From Ctena decussata (Eukaryota > Mollusca > Bivalvia > Lucinida > Lucinidae): 64,000 nt of DNA. The DNA lies in assembly GCA_963989385.1 (NCBI GenBank), contig OZ022501.1:23460102-23524101 (forward strand), written 5' to 3'. Position numbers and translations under genes: made by a program. Positions 11,238 through 22,400 of the stretch are shown piece after piece. The first letter of the stretch is position 1; each line of letters begins with the position of its first letter. The notes beneath the pieces are model-generated. The model saw only the letters and a program-made list of their open reading frames with translations. It had not been told where the DNA came from and made no database searches.

Positions 11238-11345
11238 CCCAGCAGGCACATGACGTCGAAATGACGTCGTACTGACGTCGCATCGAAGTCATTACGTCGC
11301 ATCGACGTCAGTACGACGTCTTGTCAACGTCATGTGCCTGATGGG
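11238..11345. mobile_element. CCCAGCAGGCAC element with TGACGTCG core
   Basis: A 108-bp element bounded by CCCAGCAGGCACATGACGTC and its inverse (AACGTCATGTGCCTGATGGG). The core is a run of about eight GACGTC words at 10-13-bp spacing (TGACGTCGTACTGACGTCGC). The terminus is shared with 6,800-6,812, where the core word is AACGTTGA. Confidence 0.65.
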
Positions 11346-11508
11346 AAAGTACTTACGCTAGCCTCGTCAGCCATATTTTGTTGGTATGATCGATAAGATT
11401 TGGGATGTGAGTTAAAATGTAAACAAAACATCACCATCCTAATAAGATATTCAGTAAATTAAGCTAGACCTTAGATAGGACCGACATGGATGTACATTTA
11501 ACACAACT

Positions 11509-11723
11509 GAGCAGCGACACGACAAAACCAACAAAGTGGCATGTACGCCCAGCGCAGATTCAGATCATCCTGGGCATCTGCTCAATTATATCTTAATCGG
11601 AGTCTTGGCTGTGCGTTTAAAGGGTAGACAAGGAATACTGATCACACTGGGCCGAGGCCCAGGCTTATCTGAGCCTTAACTGGGCGCACACGACAGTTTG
11701 TTGGTTTTGTCGTGTCGCGGCTT
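11509..11723. mobile_element. GAGCCGCGACACGAG MITE, copy 2
   Basis: Ends GAGCAGCGACACGACAAAACC / TTTTGTCGTGTCGCGGCTT. Slightly shortened and more diverged in the centre than the 236-bp copies. Flanks AACT/AAAT are not an exact duplication. Confidence 0.75.
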
Positions 11724-12427
11724 AAATCAATATGAACTGTGAAACCGCAGTGTTTACAGATTGCCATACTGTCTTATCAAAGTAATTGGTTTGCATTTTA
11801 TATATCTATTTTATAGCGCTATATCTTATATTCTCTCCATTGCAAAACCGCACCTTAAAGGGCCTCTGGCAGTTGTAAGGTAAATTTGCCTATAAAAGGG
11901 GGTGGGGAAGGTCGGTGGGGGGGGGGGGGGAGGGGGGGGGAAGAATGAACTTTTGGTATACTTGAAATTTTCTATTGAAATGTGTGCTCTGAACTCCCTA
12001 TAATTGTAACAAAATAGTTTTTCAATTTTATCGCATACAGACTTACATTATTTGGTGTAACATGTGTAACAAGCAAGTTTTTACAATTGAATATATGGAA
12101 AAAAGGAAAAGTTTTAGAATGATGCTTCCCACCCCCCTTCCCCCGTGCCTCAGCAAGCCACTTTGCATGCAGATCTTTACTATCAATATACACATTATAT
12201 ATGAGTGGCAAGCTGAGACACGGGGGTGTGGGTGGGGGGAAAATCGTCTACAGCTGAAAAACTGAAAAGTGGGTGGGGTAATTAGACCCTCTCTGTTTAA
12301 AGATAAGTCTAGCATACTTTGTATTTACATATAATTGCATACTATTTGCAGGTGTAGTGCTTTACTTTCTTAAGCATATTTAACAACTGAAATTCAGAAA
12401 ATAAGAAAAAGCGAATAATATATATTA
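11724..12427. other. G-rich tract and a fold-back (12,128-12,241); no gene
   Basis: A near-pure G run lies at 11,916-11,941. At 12,128-12,241 the arms CCCCCGTGCCTCAGCAAGCCAC and GTGGCAAGCTGAGACACGGGG pair with each other, so this is probably a decayed MITE. Open frames here span the hairpin and are not credible genes. Confidence 0.5.
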
Positions 12428-13000
12428 GTCTGGTTGCCAAATGGAGATTTTGGGTGCAACCCAAAAAAAAGTCCGCACAGAATGTTTTTGCACAGATGTG
12501 TTCACCAACATGTCCGTACACTGAAACTGAATGATGCCATCTCGGCATCATTGGGGAAATTAAAATATTCAAGATGGCGTCCAAGATGGCTGCCAAGGGA
12601 TAAAATCCTCAATGTCTTCTAAAGTATGTGGGCTAGAAACATACTTTTGGTGACTACTTATAGGTTTTCGAGGTCGAGGAATCGATTAAGAATGTCAAAA
12701 TTATTTCGGACAAATCAGTTACAAAATGGCGGACAAGATGGCCGCCAAAGCATAAAATCTCCATATCTTCTTTAGTATACGGGCTAGAAACATGAGTTTG
12801 GTGTCTGCATATAGGTTTTCGGGGTCAAGGAATCCATAAAGCATGTTAGAATTTACTTTTAGGCACTAACTTACACAAAATGGCGGACAAGATGGCGGAC
12901 GAAGCATCGATTACGGAGCTGAATGTCTTAAGAATGCACTTTTTGATAGCAGAATTCAGGCTTTAGTAAGTTTTTTAACCCTGAATTTTGAAACTATAAG

Positions 13001-15111
13001 ATCTATGAATTTTTAAAAAAAACGAAGTCATAAAGACCTCATTTTGCATCTGATAGTGTTATTACCAAGGAGACCATGATGATCCATAAGAGCCCAGTCC
13101 AGGTATGGGCAGACAGCCCCGTTTAGAAAATTTCAGTGGCAACCGAAAGACATTGGCAGCTCGATAATACATTATTATTTTAAGAAAGTCGTTTTGAATG
13201 GCTTCTTTATGTTCATAATTCCCTGTATGTACGTTTTGGTAAAGAAAAATGATAGACAGAGATCAGGAACTAATGCAATCAGACCCCACATTCCGCCCTC
13301 AAAACCAAAAAAACAAAAATGACAAAAAGTCGCGAAAGACAAGCATAGTAAATCGAATGAACATCCCTCTCAGACATTCAGTTACCCCAACTGAAAATAA
13401 CAGTAACATTTATTTTACCTATTTTTATCAGTGTTTAAAATAGGACAAAACAGAAAGCAAACTGGGCAGCTATAAGGTAACCATATTGCTAGAAGACCAC
13501 AGACAAGCGGACACAAGGACACGTACATGTAACATTGAGGAACCAAAAGGGAAATTAACTAGTTTTACTTGGACCAAACCCATGCCTTCTGCTTCTGCAG
13601 TGGTTCAAAACATTTAGTTAGCATTTGGTCTGCATGAAGGGTACCCAACCAATCAATGAATCATCACAGACAGCAAATTAATCACGGATAAAACCTGTGA
13701 TGAATCAAATATGAGGACTCGACAGAAACAACGCATTGCGCCACCTGGAGATCCCTCCGAAACAACACCAATGAAATCCTGGAGCAAAAAAAAGCACCAG
13801 TAGAACCCCGAATAGCCAAGCAGTGGGGCAAAATTTTGATCTTGGCACAAAGGGTTCTTTTACTTTGATTGCTTAGCTGGATTGAAGGTTTGTAAGAAAA
13901 GTCCTTTTTCCCCCTGACTTTATAGATTTACTTCTTTTTCTGTACATTAGCCTTTAAGCAGAGGTAAATAACCCAGAAGGAAACAATTCAAGTCGTAACA
14001 GAAAAAAAATATCTTTACTTTGATCTTTTGTTAGGAGCTTAATAAAAATCACTTTCATTTCTTTGATTTTATGCTGACCCTATGTCAGTGTTACGCCTAT
14101 TGCATATGGTTAGTTAGCGTATGGGCTAGAAGCAGGAATAAACATCTTTTGGCGACACAGTTTTAATCTGCCAGAATACTGTATTGCAGTTTTGGAAAAT
14201 CCCTTTTAGAGATGGTTCTAACTCTACTTGTAGATGTACGTTTTCTTTTCCAAATGCAAAGTCATTTATTCAGTTTCTATAAAGTACGTGCCTCGAGTTT
14301 TGGGGCATACGTGACCCAACGTTTACATATTTAAAACTTTTGAAGAATGTGAAATATTACATGAAAATACCAACTTATGTGTACTTCAGTGGTTCAGGAG
14401 AAGAGGACTTTTTAGATGAAACGGTGACATCTTGGGCCGCAAGCATTCATACCAATTTTCGTTCTCTCAAACAAATGGAAGTATAGCTATATATCAAGTT
14501 TTCCCAGTAGCCTTTGCGCCGTTGGAGCAATGGGTTGTTAGATTCTCATTGTGTCTTTGGCATAGCACTATTATGAAAGGTCGGGCTAAATCTATCCTTG
14601 TGCCGTCTTTTGACCATCCTTGATTCTAGTCCGGTAGGAGTACATATTTTTTTCTATGTCGACAGATAGCCGTTTTCAGTTGCTGTCAGAGATAAGATTC
14701 AAACCCCCTGTTTTCTGTACTTATGCCAACTACTCTAGTAACTCAAAAAGTGATTTTGATCGGCCTAGCAGCTTTGGAGAAGACTCTGTTTGAATGTTAC
14801 GGTGATCTAAGCTGACGGATCTATGGAGCCAGTTTATGCTATTATCTTTCCGGTAGCATTGCTCGGAAGATTTAGTTAAGTTTAAGTTTAAGTCAGGTAA
14901 GAATACTTGCACAAACTGGCATGACAATTATGCACTTTTGAAGCTAAAACATTTAAATATGCATATACAATTTGTAGTCAACTGTCTATAATCATGGGTA
15001 GTACTGTCGCCTTTATACTTGAAAGAACTGGGAAAATACAAAAAAAAAGCTATTTACAAAATTTGTTACTGCTTTGAAGTAAGTATGATTTTGTCTGACA
15101 TGTAAATTTTC
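13001..15111. other. Interior of the 12.4-16.2 kb element: no recognised gene
   Basis: AT-rich sequence with only short frames of no recognisable family and no convincing splice-bounded exon. I see no transposase motifs. Confidence 0.4.
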
Positions 15112-15356
15112 CATACCGCCCAGATGCTAAAAATCTGGCTGTGGCACGGCACGAACCTGCGACATTCACACCACTAATGCCAACCATGAGCTATAATTTA
15201 ACGACGCAAGCAACCAACAAATATTTTGTAATTTTCCATACCGCCCAGATGCTAAAAATCTGGCTGTGGCATGGCACGAACCTCCGACACTCACACCACT
15301 TACTGATAGCCGACCATGAGCTGTAATTTTAAACGACGCAAGCAACCAACAAATAT
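15112..15356. repeat. Tandem duplication, ~123-bp unit x2
   Basis: A block starting CCATACCGCCCAGATGCTAA and ending GACGCAAGCAACCAACAAAT occurs at 15,112-15,223 and 15,237-15,353 with about 90 percent identity. It contains GAACCTGCGACATTCACACC, reminiscent of an inverted tRNA-derived promoter, so it may be a duplicated SINE fragment. Confidence 0.7.
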
Positions 15357-16499
15357 ATATCAGAGTTTCTTAACCTGAATTTTAATTGAAGAAAGTAAAA
15401 TAGATTATAGAATATAACAAATTTCTTGTAACCTTTAGATTGTTACTCGTAACAACGGCTTTCTGTAATGACTAAAGCTTTGTCAACGGGTTATCTGGCC
15501 TTGCCTGCACTAGGTTCTTGTGAACCATCTTAGCCCTCTTGTTAAAACACTGTTAGAATGGGACTTTTATAACTTAATTTTTATATTTAACAATCTTATA
15601 CATGCCAAATTTGGGTTTCTAATACACAAACCAGAATTCTGCTATCGGAAAGTGCATTTCTCCGACAATTAGTGCCGTGACCGTTGCTTTGTCCGCCATC
15701 TTGTCCGCCATTTTGTGTAACCGGTTTGCTTTAAGTTAAATTCAACATGTTAAAACAATTCCTTGGCCCCAAAACCCATATGTAGACACCAAAATTATGT
15801 TTCTAGCCCGTATACTAAAGAAGATATAGAGATTTTATGTTTTGGCGGCCATCTTGTCCGCCATTTTGTAACTGATTTGTCTAAAATAATTTCTAACATG
15901 CTTAATCGATTCCTCGACCTCAAAAACCTATATGTAGCCACCAAAAGTATGTTTCTAGCCCTTATATTTAAGAAGATTTTATGAATTTATCCCTCGGCGG
16001 CCATCTTGGACGCCATCTTGAACATTTTGATTTCCACAAGGATGCAAAGGTGGCATCATTTTGTTTCTGGTTAAGGACATCCTAAATAATAAGAATCTGC
16101 ATCAAACATTTGTGCGGACTATTTTTTCGGGTTCTCGTCCCGGCACCCAGACTATATGTATATATTTAGGGTGACAGAAAATTTCACTTACCCCTCTTGC
16201 AAGAATCATTGAGAGTTAGTGTGCAGATGTAATAATTGTTCAAAATCAATATCAAAACCTCTTTATAATGGTTAAGTCTATCCATTAGTGCTAAAATTTT
16301 CATTTTTGGCTTTCCAAGAAAGCTGCAGTAATTTGTCGAAAAAGGGCAAATTTGCATAGAAACTGTCATAGGTCCTTTGGTTTAAACAGTATTTTATTCG
16401 TATAATACACACATGACACAACAAATACAAGTACTACAAATACTATGAATATATAAAAGCGATTCAGGAGAAAGTCGATTGACTTATTCTAATCCACAC

Positions 16500-18467
16500 T
16501 GGTCTGGCATTCAACACAGGCAACGAAGACAACGTAAACTGGACAAAAAAGTTAAGGATCAAACATTAGACTGAAATTTTTATATCGAAAAAAGTAATTT
16601 TCAAAGAATCATTCTCTTCTGTTGAATACATCTAACAATGCTGCACAAGATTGCATGGCACATATTGGAATCTGATCACATGACATGCCAGCAGAAAAGA
16701 CTAAACAGGCATACCCGTAAAATCAAAGTGAAAACTGGCATTAAAACAAAACTGAATATCCATTATTTTTGGCTTTATCCATGCTAAGTTATTTTCGGTT
16801 CTCAGTGTGACCTCCAAGGGCCTGAACAACTGGATGACAGCTACTCGGTATGCTTCTGGTAAATTCCCACAGGCCCATTTAGGGACTTGTTTGCCATTTT
16901 TCACGAAAGGCCTGGATGACCTCTCCTTGAGTTTCAGGAAGCCTCTCGTGATAAGGACTGGCGGTGTAACATATCCAAAGAATGCTCAATCAGAATTAAA
17001 ACTTGCGATCAAATTGACATGTCAATGCGGGCGATTGTTTCTGTGGCTGGGTACTGGTCCACCACATTTGCCCTGTGATTCGATGATGGCATCGCCCAAA
17101 AATTCAGCAAACCGTCCCGTAATTTGATAAAACATGTCATACCTAACTCGAACGCCAATCAGAGCGCCTCTGTCTGTCATGCGCAAGTCCACATAGCTGC
17201 AAATCCAGATGCTGGACCATACCGTCACCCACCCTCCCCGAGACATATCATATTCGACAGCACGATTCGATTCATAGTCTACACGACAAGTACCTGGCAG
17301 GCGTTACACCCTTCTTCCATCATCATGAATATCTACATACAAATCTCGACTCAACTGTGAAAAGAACATGGGTCCAATGACCAAGCTGCTAATTTGGGTA
17401 CTTTATTGCCCACTGTCGCCTCGCATTTCTATGGAATCGCATTAATCATAGCCTCATTACCAGCATGCAATTACTTAAATTAGCTGTGTAAAGTCTTTTT
17501 GTAACTGTTTTTAACCGTTTTTGCTTAAATTGGCCGATTTTAATCATTTTAATGGACAAAAAATGCGCGTCCTAACAGTGTATTTTGATGACATATTAGC
17601 TTGGGACAAGGACTATCGTCTTGATGTACAAGCTAGTTGGTCGTAAGTTTTTAAGCTGATAGAATATGCTTGACATATGTTACAACACACAAGATCTAAT
17701 TACCAGAGGCTTCAGGAAACGTCTAGAGAGCTCATTCAGGCCTTTCATGAAAATGACAAAAAAGTCTCCAAAGGAGCCTCTAGCGCTTTACCAAAAAGAA
17801 CACCGAGTAGCTGTTACGCAGATATTTAGACCCCCAGAGATATCGATTAGTACCGGCAATAATTTTGCATAAGTAAAGCCAAGAATCACGGACATTCAAT
17901 TTGTTGGGATGCCAATTTTCAGTTCAATTTTAGGGGTATATCTGTTTATTCGTTTCTACTGGTGTGTCCCGTGGTCCGATTCCAAATTTTTTCATGCAGT
18001 TCTGTGTCAATTTGGCAGTTGTATTGAACAGAAGAAAATTATTTTTGGATAATGTATTTTTCATGACCTTAGCTTCAGTCAAATATTTGATCCCTAACTT
18101 TTTTTGTCCAGTATACAAGGAACCTGCTTGTTCTGCTCACCAGGATAAGTTTGTTTCAGAAGTATAGTCTCACGGACCATCCGACCCCTTACTCTTGAAA
18201 TTTACTGAATTGATATGCATATTCAAGAAATGCTTGAAAACAATTTTAGGGCTACAACGACCAGCCAACGAATTGGTGAAAAATCTTATTCAAGCACTGC
18301 ATTTATACTAGACGAAATTTTTTTAAAATCTGGTCTGACTAAGAGGTCTAACAATTGCCGGGTCCGTAAGAATAATAGTTTGAAATTAATGCTAGAAGTA
18401 TGTGAAAACAATCGTGTTTTAAAGTACGTTGCCTCGTTGCCTGTGTTGAATGCCATCTGTATACATA
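16500..18467. repeat. Diverged large inverted repeat (~470/770-bp arms)
   Basis: The left arm (about 16,500-16,965) and right arm (about 17,695-18,467) are inverted. Shared words include GGCATTCAACACAGGCAACG, TGGACAAAAAAGTTA-GGATCAAA, CAGCTACTCGGT and GAAAGGCCTG. The right arm carries about 280 bp of extra sequence near 18,180-18,410. Spacer 16,966-17,694 is unassigned. In both arms the same frame reads a related peptide with RVAV-Q-FRP and DIQF motifs, but with stops, so coding ancestry is possible and unproved. Confidence 0.55.
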
Positions 18468-18520
18468 CACATTTCAAGCAAGTGTGATAGTCGTATGATT
18501 TTCTATACAATTTTATCTAA

Positions 18521-18555
18521 TTAACGGTTTTTTTTTTTTTGTTTTTTTTTTTTGT
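18521..18555. repeat. Oligo-T tract
   Basis: Two T runs of 12-13 separated by one G, just outside the inverted repeat. Confidence 0.8.
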
Positions 18556-18978
18556 ATAACTTATGAATGTTCCGTTAGGTAGTAATACTAGTAAGTTAAA
18601 GTTTAACTGAAAGAAAATGGAAAGAAAAAAACACGAAAACGTTTATAACAGAATAACGTGCTACGTAATACAACTTAAGGGAAGTGTAATGAAGAACTGA
18701 AGCTCCATAGGGTATGGATTTAATTTTCTAAGACTGGTCAGAGGACCATTTAGTCATGATGATTTGCTGACATCGATAGAAAAGATCCCCACAATAATTA
18801 GCACTTGAGACAATACTGAAATCTAATAGAATCGACTATCTGACAAATCTTTTCGTAAACCAATGCACATGTCATTATTAATAAGCCATTAACAATCCAC
18901 GGCCCATGGAAAGTCCAACATGGGGTTTAAGTGCCGTATTCCACCTCAGCATCAATATGAAAAATGACCCTCGAAGTG

Positions 18979-18984
18979 TTTATT
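18979..18984 (-). promoter_or_regulatory. Poly(A) signal of the C1q gene
   Basis: TTTATT on the plus strand is AATAAA on the minus strand, about 50 bases beyond the TAA stop of the C1q exon, which is a normal distance for a short 3' UTR. Confidence 0.5.
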
Positions 18985-19032
18985 TTTTAATGAGGTCTAA
19001 TTTAAACCAGCAACATATTACATGTAAACACA

Positions 19033-19451
19033 TTAGAGATGAAGTAATGTTCCGCTGAACTGATTCCAGCCGTAGGTGCTATAGTCTGTATAGTATCCAG
19101 TACCCCAATCTGGATCTTGCTGTACCCAAACCTCGTCTCCCTTCCCAAGTCTTTGTACGGTCGTGCCTGATGTAGTAGTATAGGTGGCAGCACTGTTATA
19201 CTTTAGAATAGATTGAACCGCCTTACCGTTGACAGAAATTTCAGCTGCTGCCCACTTGCCGCTTTGGGTAGAAATCTGAGCGGAGAATAAATACGTGCCA
19301 TTCACCGGAGCTGTAAAGATCCCGGTGTCCTGGTTAAACCCATCACCAATATTTTGCGCTACTGTTGTGTACACAAGACGTGCACCTCCTGATAGTTGTG
19401 ATTCTTTCAGGATCCTGACGTTGAAAAGTATGACTGGTTGCCGTGCCGAAG
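19033..19451 (-). CDS. C1q gene exon 4: C1q domain and stop
   Basis: Preceded by a good 3' splice site (TATTATTTTTGCAG). The first two bases complete an Ala codon split by the intron. It encodes the entire globular C1q domain and ends in TAA at 19,033-19,035. A single exon for the C1q domain is the rule in molluscs. Confidence 0.88.
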
Positions 19452-22400
19452 CTGCAAAAATAATATCCCATAATATAATTAAAATAAGATAAATTGTACA
19501 TTCTGATCCTATGTAACCCGAAACAGTCCGGGGACTTACGGCTTTCACGCACATTTGTGATGGTCATCCATAACTCTTACAATTTGCAGTCTCACTCATT
19601 GAAATGGCAATTTAACTCTCTTGCAGCGTTCAGTATGGCCTGTCTACACTTAAAATTAATATTTAGTCCAGCCCTTAACTATTCTTAGTATAAACAGTCT
19701 GTATATTGGTTATTTATACAGCAAAATTAGGTAAATATTGGTGTGTATCGGGCTTGTTTTATTTCCAAGAAAAAATACCTTTCCTTTTTTTCTATTCTGT
19801 TGCGATAAAAATTGTCTACAATGCTTGTTTTTTCTCAACAGATGACTCAAGGTTTTGCACCAGTTTCTCAGTTGAAAAGTGGTTTTCTTATAGTCAGCCG
19901 TAACACCAGACAAAACCATCAGACTATGACTTTCCATTACGTTTCATCCTTCGGACATGTAGTGACATCTTGTAGAAAAAAATTAAGAAATTATGTTTTG
20001 GGAAGCCATTATGTCAGTTCATTCAAAGTGCATGGTTAACCATCAAAAATGTGCGTGATGAAATCCATAAGTCCTAAGACGGCGAAAGCGATTGTGGTGG
20101 CATTTGCTTCTCCCAAGAACCCAAATATATCTCTAAATTCACGGGTATCATTGATCCGATAAAGCTTTCACTGTTCACGCCTAATAGATGCTAAACTGGC
20201 CGGAGAAGAACATGTGGCGGCATAGTCCTATCGGCAAAGCGTCCTGCTAGCGTTGTGAGGGTCTCAGGTTCGAGCCCCGCTGTGGCCAGAATATTTTCGC
20301 AACTAGGCGGCATAGGAAATTTTATGATATATAAAACTGATCAGGGAACTAAATTAAGAAAATACGGAACTGCGGAATTTGCAATACTTACTTGTCGGCA
20401 ATACTTTTGCTTTTAAAATGTGAAAAGACATTTATAAAGTTAATCGAATATGGGATGTGATGCTAAGAATCTGATTTATTTGATAAATTGCATCTGGTGA
20501 GGCGAAAAATATATTCGGGAAACAAGCGATAGCCTACGGCATCGAATAACTGTACACAGACAAAAAATAAGACAAGCAAATATTAAAAATCTATATGCCA
20601 GCAGTCACACTACTAACTGGGCTAAAGAATATACAAATAAACTCAAATTATTTGCTTTGTATAAACTGAAACAATATAATTATAATGTAATCTTTCGAAA
20701 TTTCATAGAATTCTTAAAAGCAAAGTTTAAGTAGTGGTTCCGTTCTATTCCGCAAAATACCAATAGCCCGTCGGGAAAAATAAAAATTCTTCTTCAATGC
20801 ACTGAAGCCGAAACTAATACATGTAGGTGTTAATTAGTGAGGATATGTGCCATCAGAGTATTCATACACCGGAAACCTACAGTTTTATTTTTTTTTAATG
20901 GGGTATATGAACCGTGATTATCTTTCTGCAGCCTTTGGATTTGGTCCTTTCAAATCTGTTTAAGTTTTCTGGGCAGCAGATTCAAAAGTATCTGCTCGCG
21001 ATGTCGAACCAGGTCCATATTTATTTCACGGCGTCGTACATGTAATTTTTAAATTAAACATACTTTTGTTTATGAATAGTGCAGGTGAAATATAAGTTTA
21101 TAACCTATATTCATTCATTGAATAAAATGATTATTGAACAATTTTTTTATCAATATTATGGCTTGATTTAGTTTACCTTCTGCCAAAATGCAGAGGGCGG
21201 TAAATCCAGACATCAAATGGTTTAAGGGGTGTATACGATAAAAAGAAATTAATTATAAATTGTGTTAAACGGTTTAAAATTTTGAATTCAATACTAGTGC
21301 ATTCTACTTAGCCTGGCTTCCAGGCTAAATGGTTATATGTATTCAAATAGTAGAAGTCTTAACATGGCTTTTTATTCTGATGGCCAACCATTTGGTCAAA
21401 ACCAAAAAATAAAACAAAGGGACTGGGAGCCAATCTACATTCTACTTTGCAGTTAAGGTATGACGCTTATTTATACAACGGTTATAAGTTTTATAAAGTA
21501 TAGTTTGCATGGGGACCAACAGCCGACTGAACGAATTTTTTAATTGATGACTAAAATTAACTAGAAATTGTGTTTGTGAAACACTACGCCCCAGCTCTGT
21601 GCTTGCCACTAAAGGTGTCAAACTTTACAATGTTTAAGCCTGAAAAGGAGCAAAGCTCTATGAATATCTATGGAAATTCCTCAGAGGTTAATCAGTTTAT
21701 CTACATACTGATTCAAAGATTTATATCAAATATCAAATTCCTAGCCCAAGTAGTTCTCTACCAAATTTTTAAGTTTGAAAGTGTAAAAATGGGAAATAAC
21801 ATCCTTATATTTACCAAATACTTAGCACTTTATGGACTATATTTATTTACCAAAAATCAGCCTCCTAGGTTAAGCAGTTAAGGAGTTGATTAAATGCCAA
21901 ACTCAAACAAACGGCACAACTCAACCAGTTTGGGAACCAGTTTGCCCAAAAGAACATCAGTTCTATGAACAGCTCAGCCCAAGCCTGTACACTAAATATC
22001 ATCACCCTAGCTTAAAGGTATACTCCCTCGTATTTCATTATGAAATAACCACAAAAGAATTAAACGGATTAGTTGTATGCAACACAATTAAGAATTGTGC
22101 AAAAAATCTTCATCCAAAAAGTCTTTGGTACGGAGGCAGAGACGATATATCATTGCGAACCCTTCTTGAATATAATCATGAACCTTTTTTCATCATAAAT
22201 TGATTGACTCCCACATGGGAATAAAAAGGCGATTCTGCAAGCACGCTTTGCATTTTATGAATAGTGGAGTAAATAACCTTACAATAGCATTAATCTCTAA
22301 TCCGTATATGTGAGATCTTTTAAGCCAGTCAACTGTCCGATGTTGATTAAAGAAAGGGCTTAACATTATTCATGATATAACTTTTCCCTGATTAACCATG

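Larger units (their letters stand above)
12428..16152. mobile_element. 3.7-kb element with ~570-bp inverted arms (AAGATGGC family)
   Basis: Ends TA-GTCTGGTTGCC and GGCACCCAGAC-TA are inverted and flanked by TA. The arms, 12,428-13,000 and 15,585-16,152, pair along about 570 bp, and each contains two to three ~170-bp units. Unit words are AAATGGCGGACAAGATGGC, TAAAATCTCCATATCTTC, GGGCTAGAAACAT and TATAGGTTTTCGGGG. The 2.6-kb middle has no recognisable transposase. A non-autonomous DNA transposon fits best. Confidence 0.7.

Noticed and set aside
20205..20300. Functional tRNA gene
   Set aside because: A and B boxes are present but the cloverleaf is poor, and the location within an intron next to repeats fits a SINE or tRNA relic.
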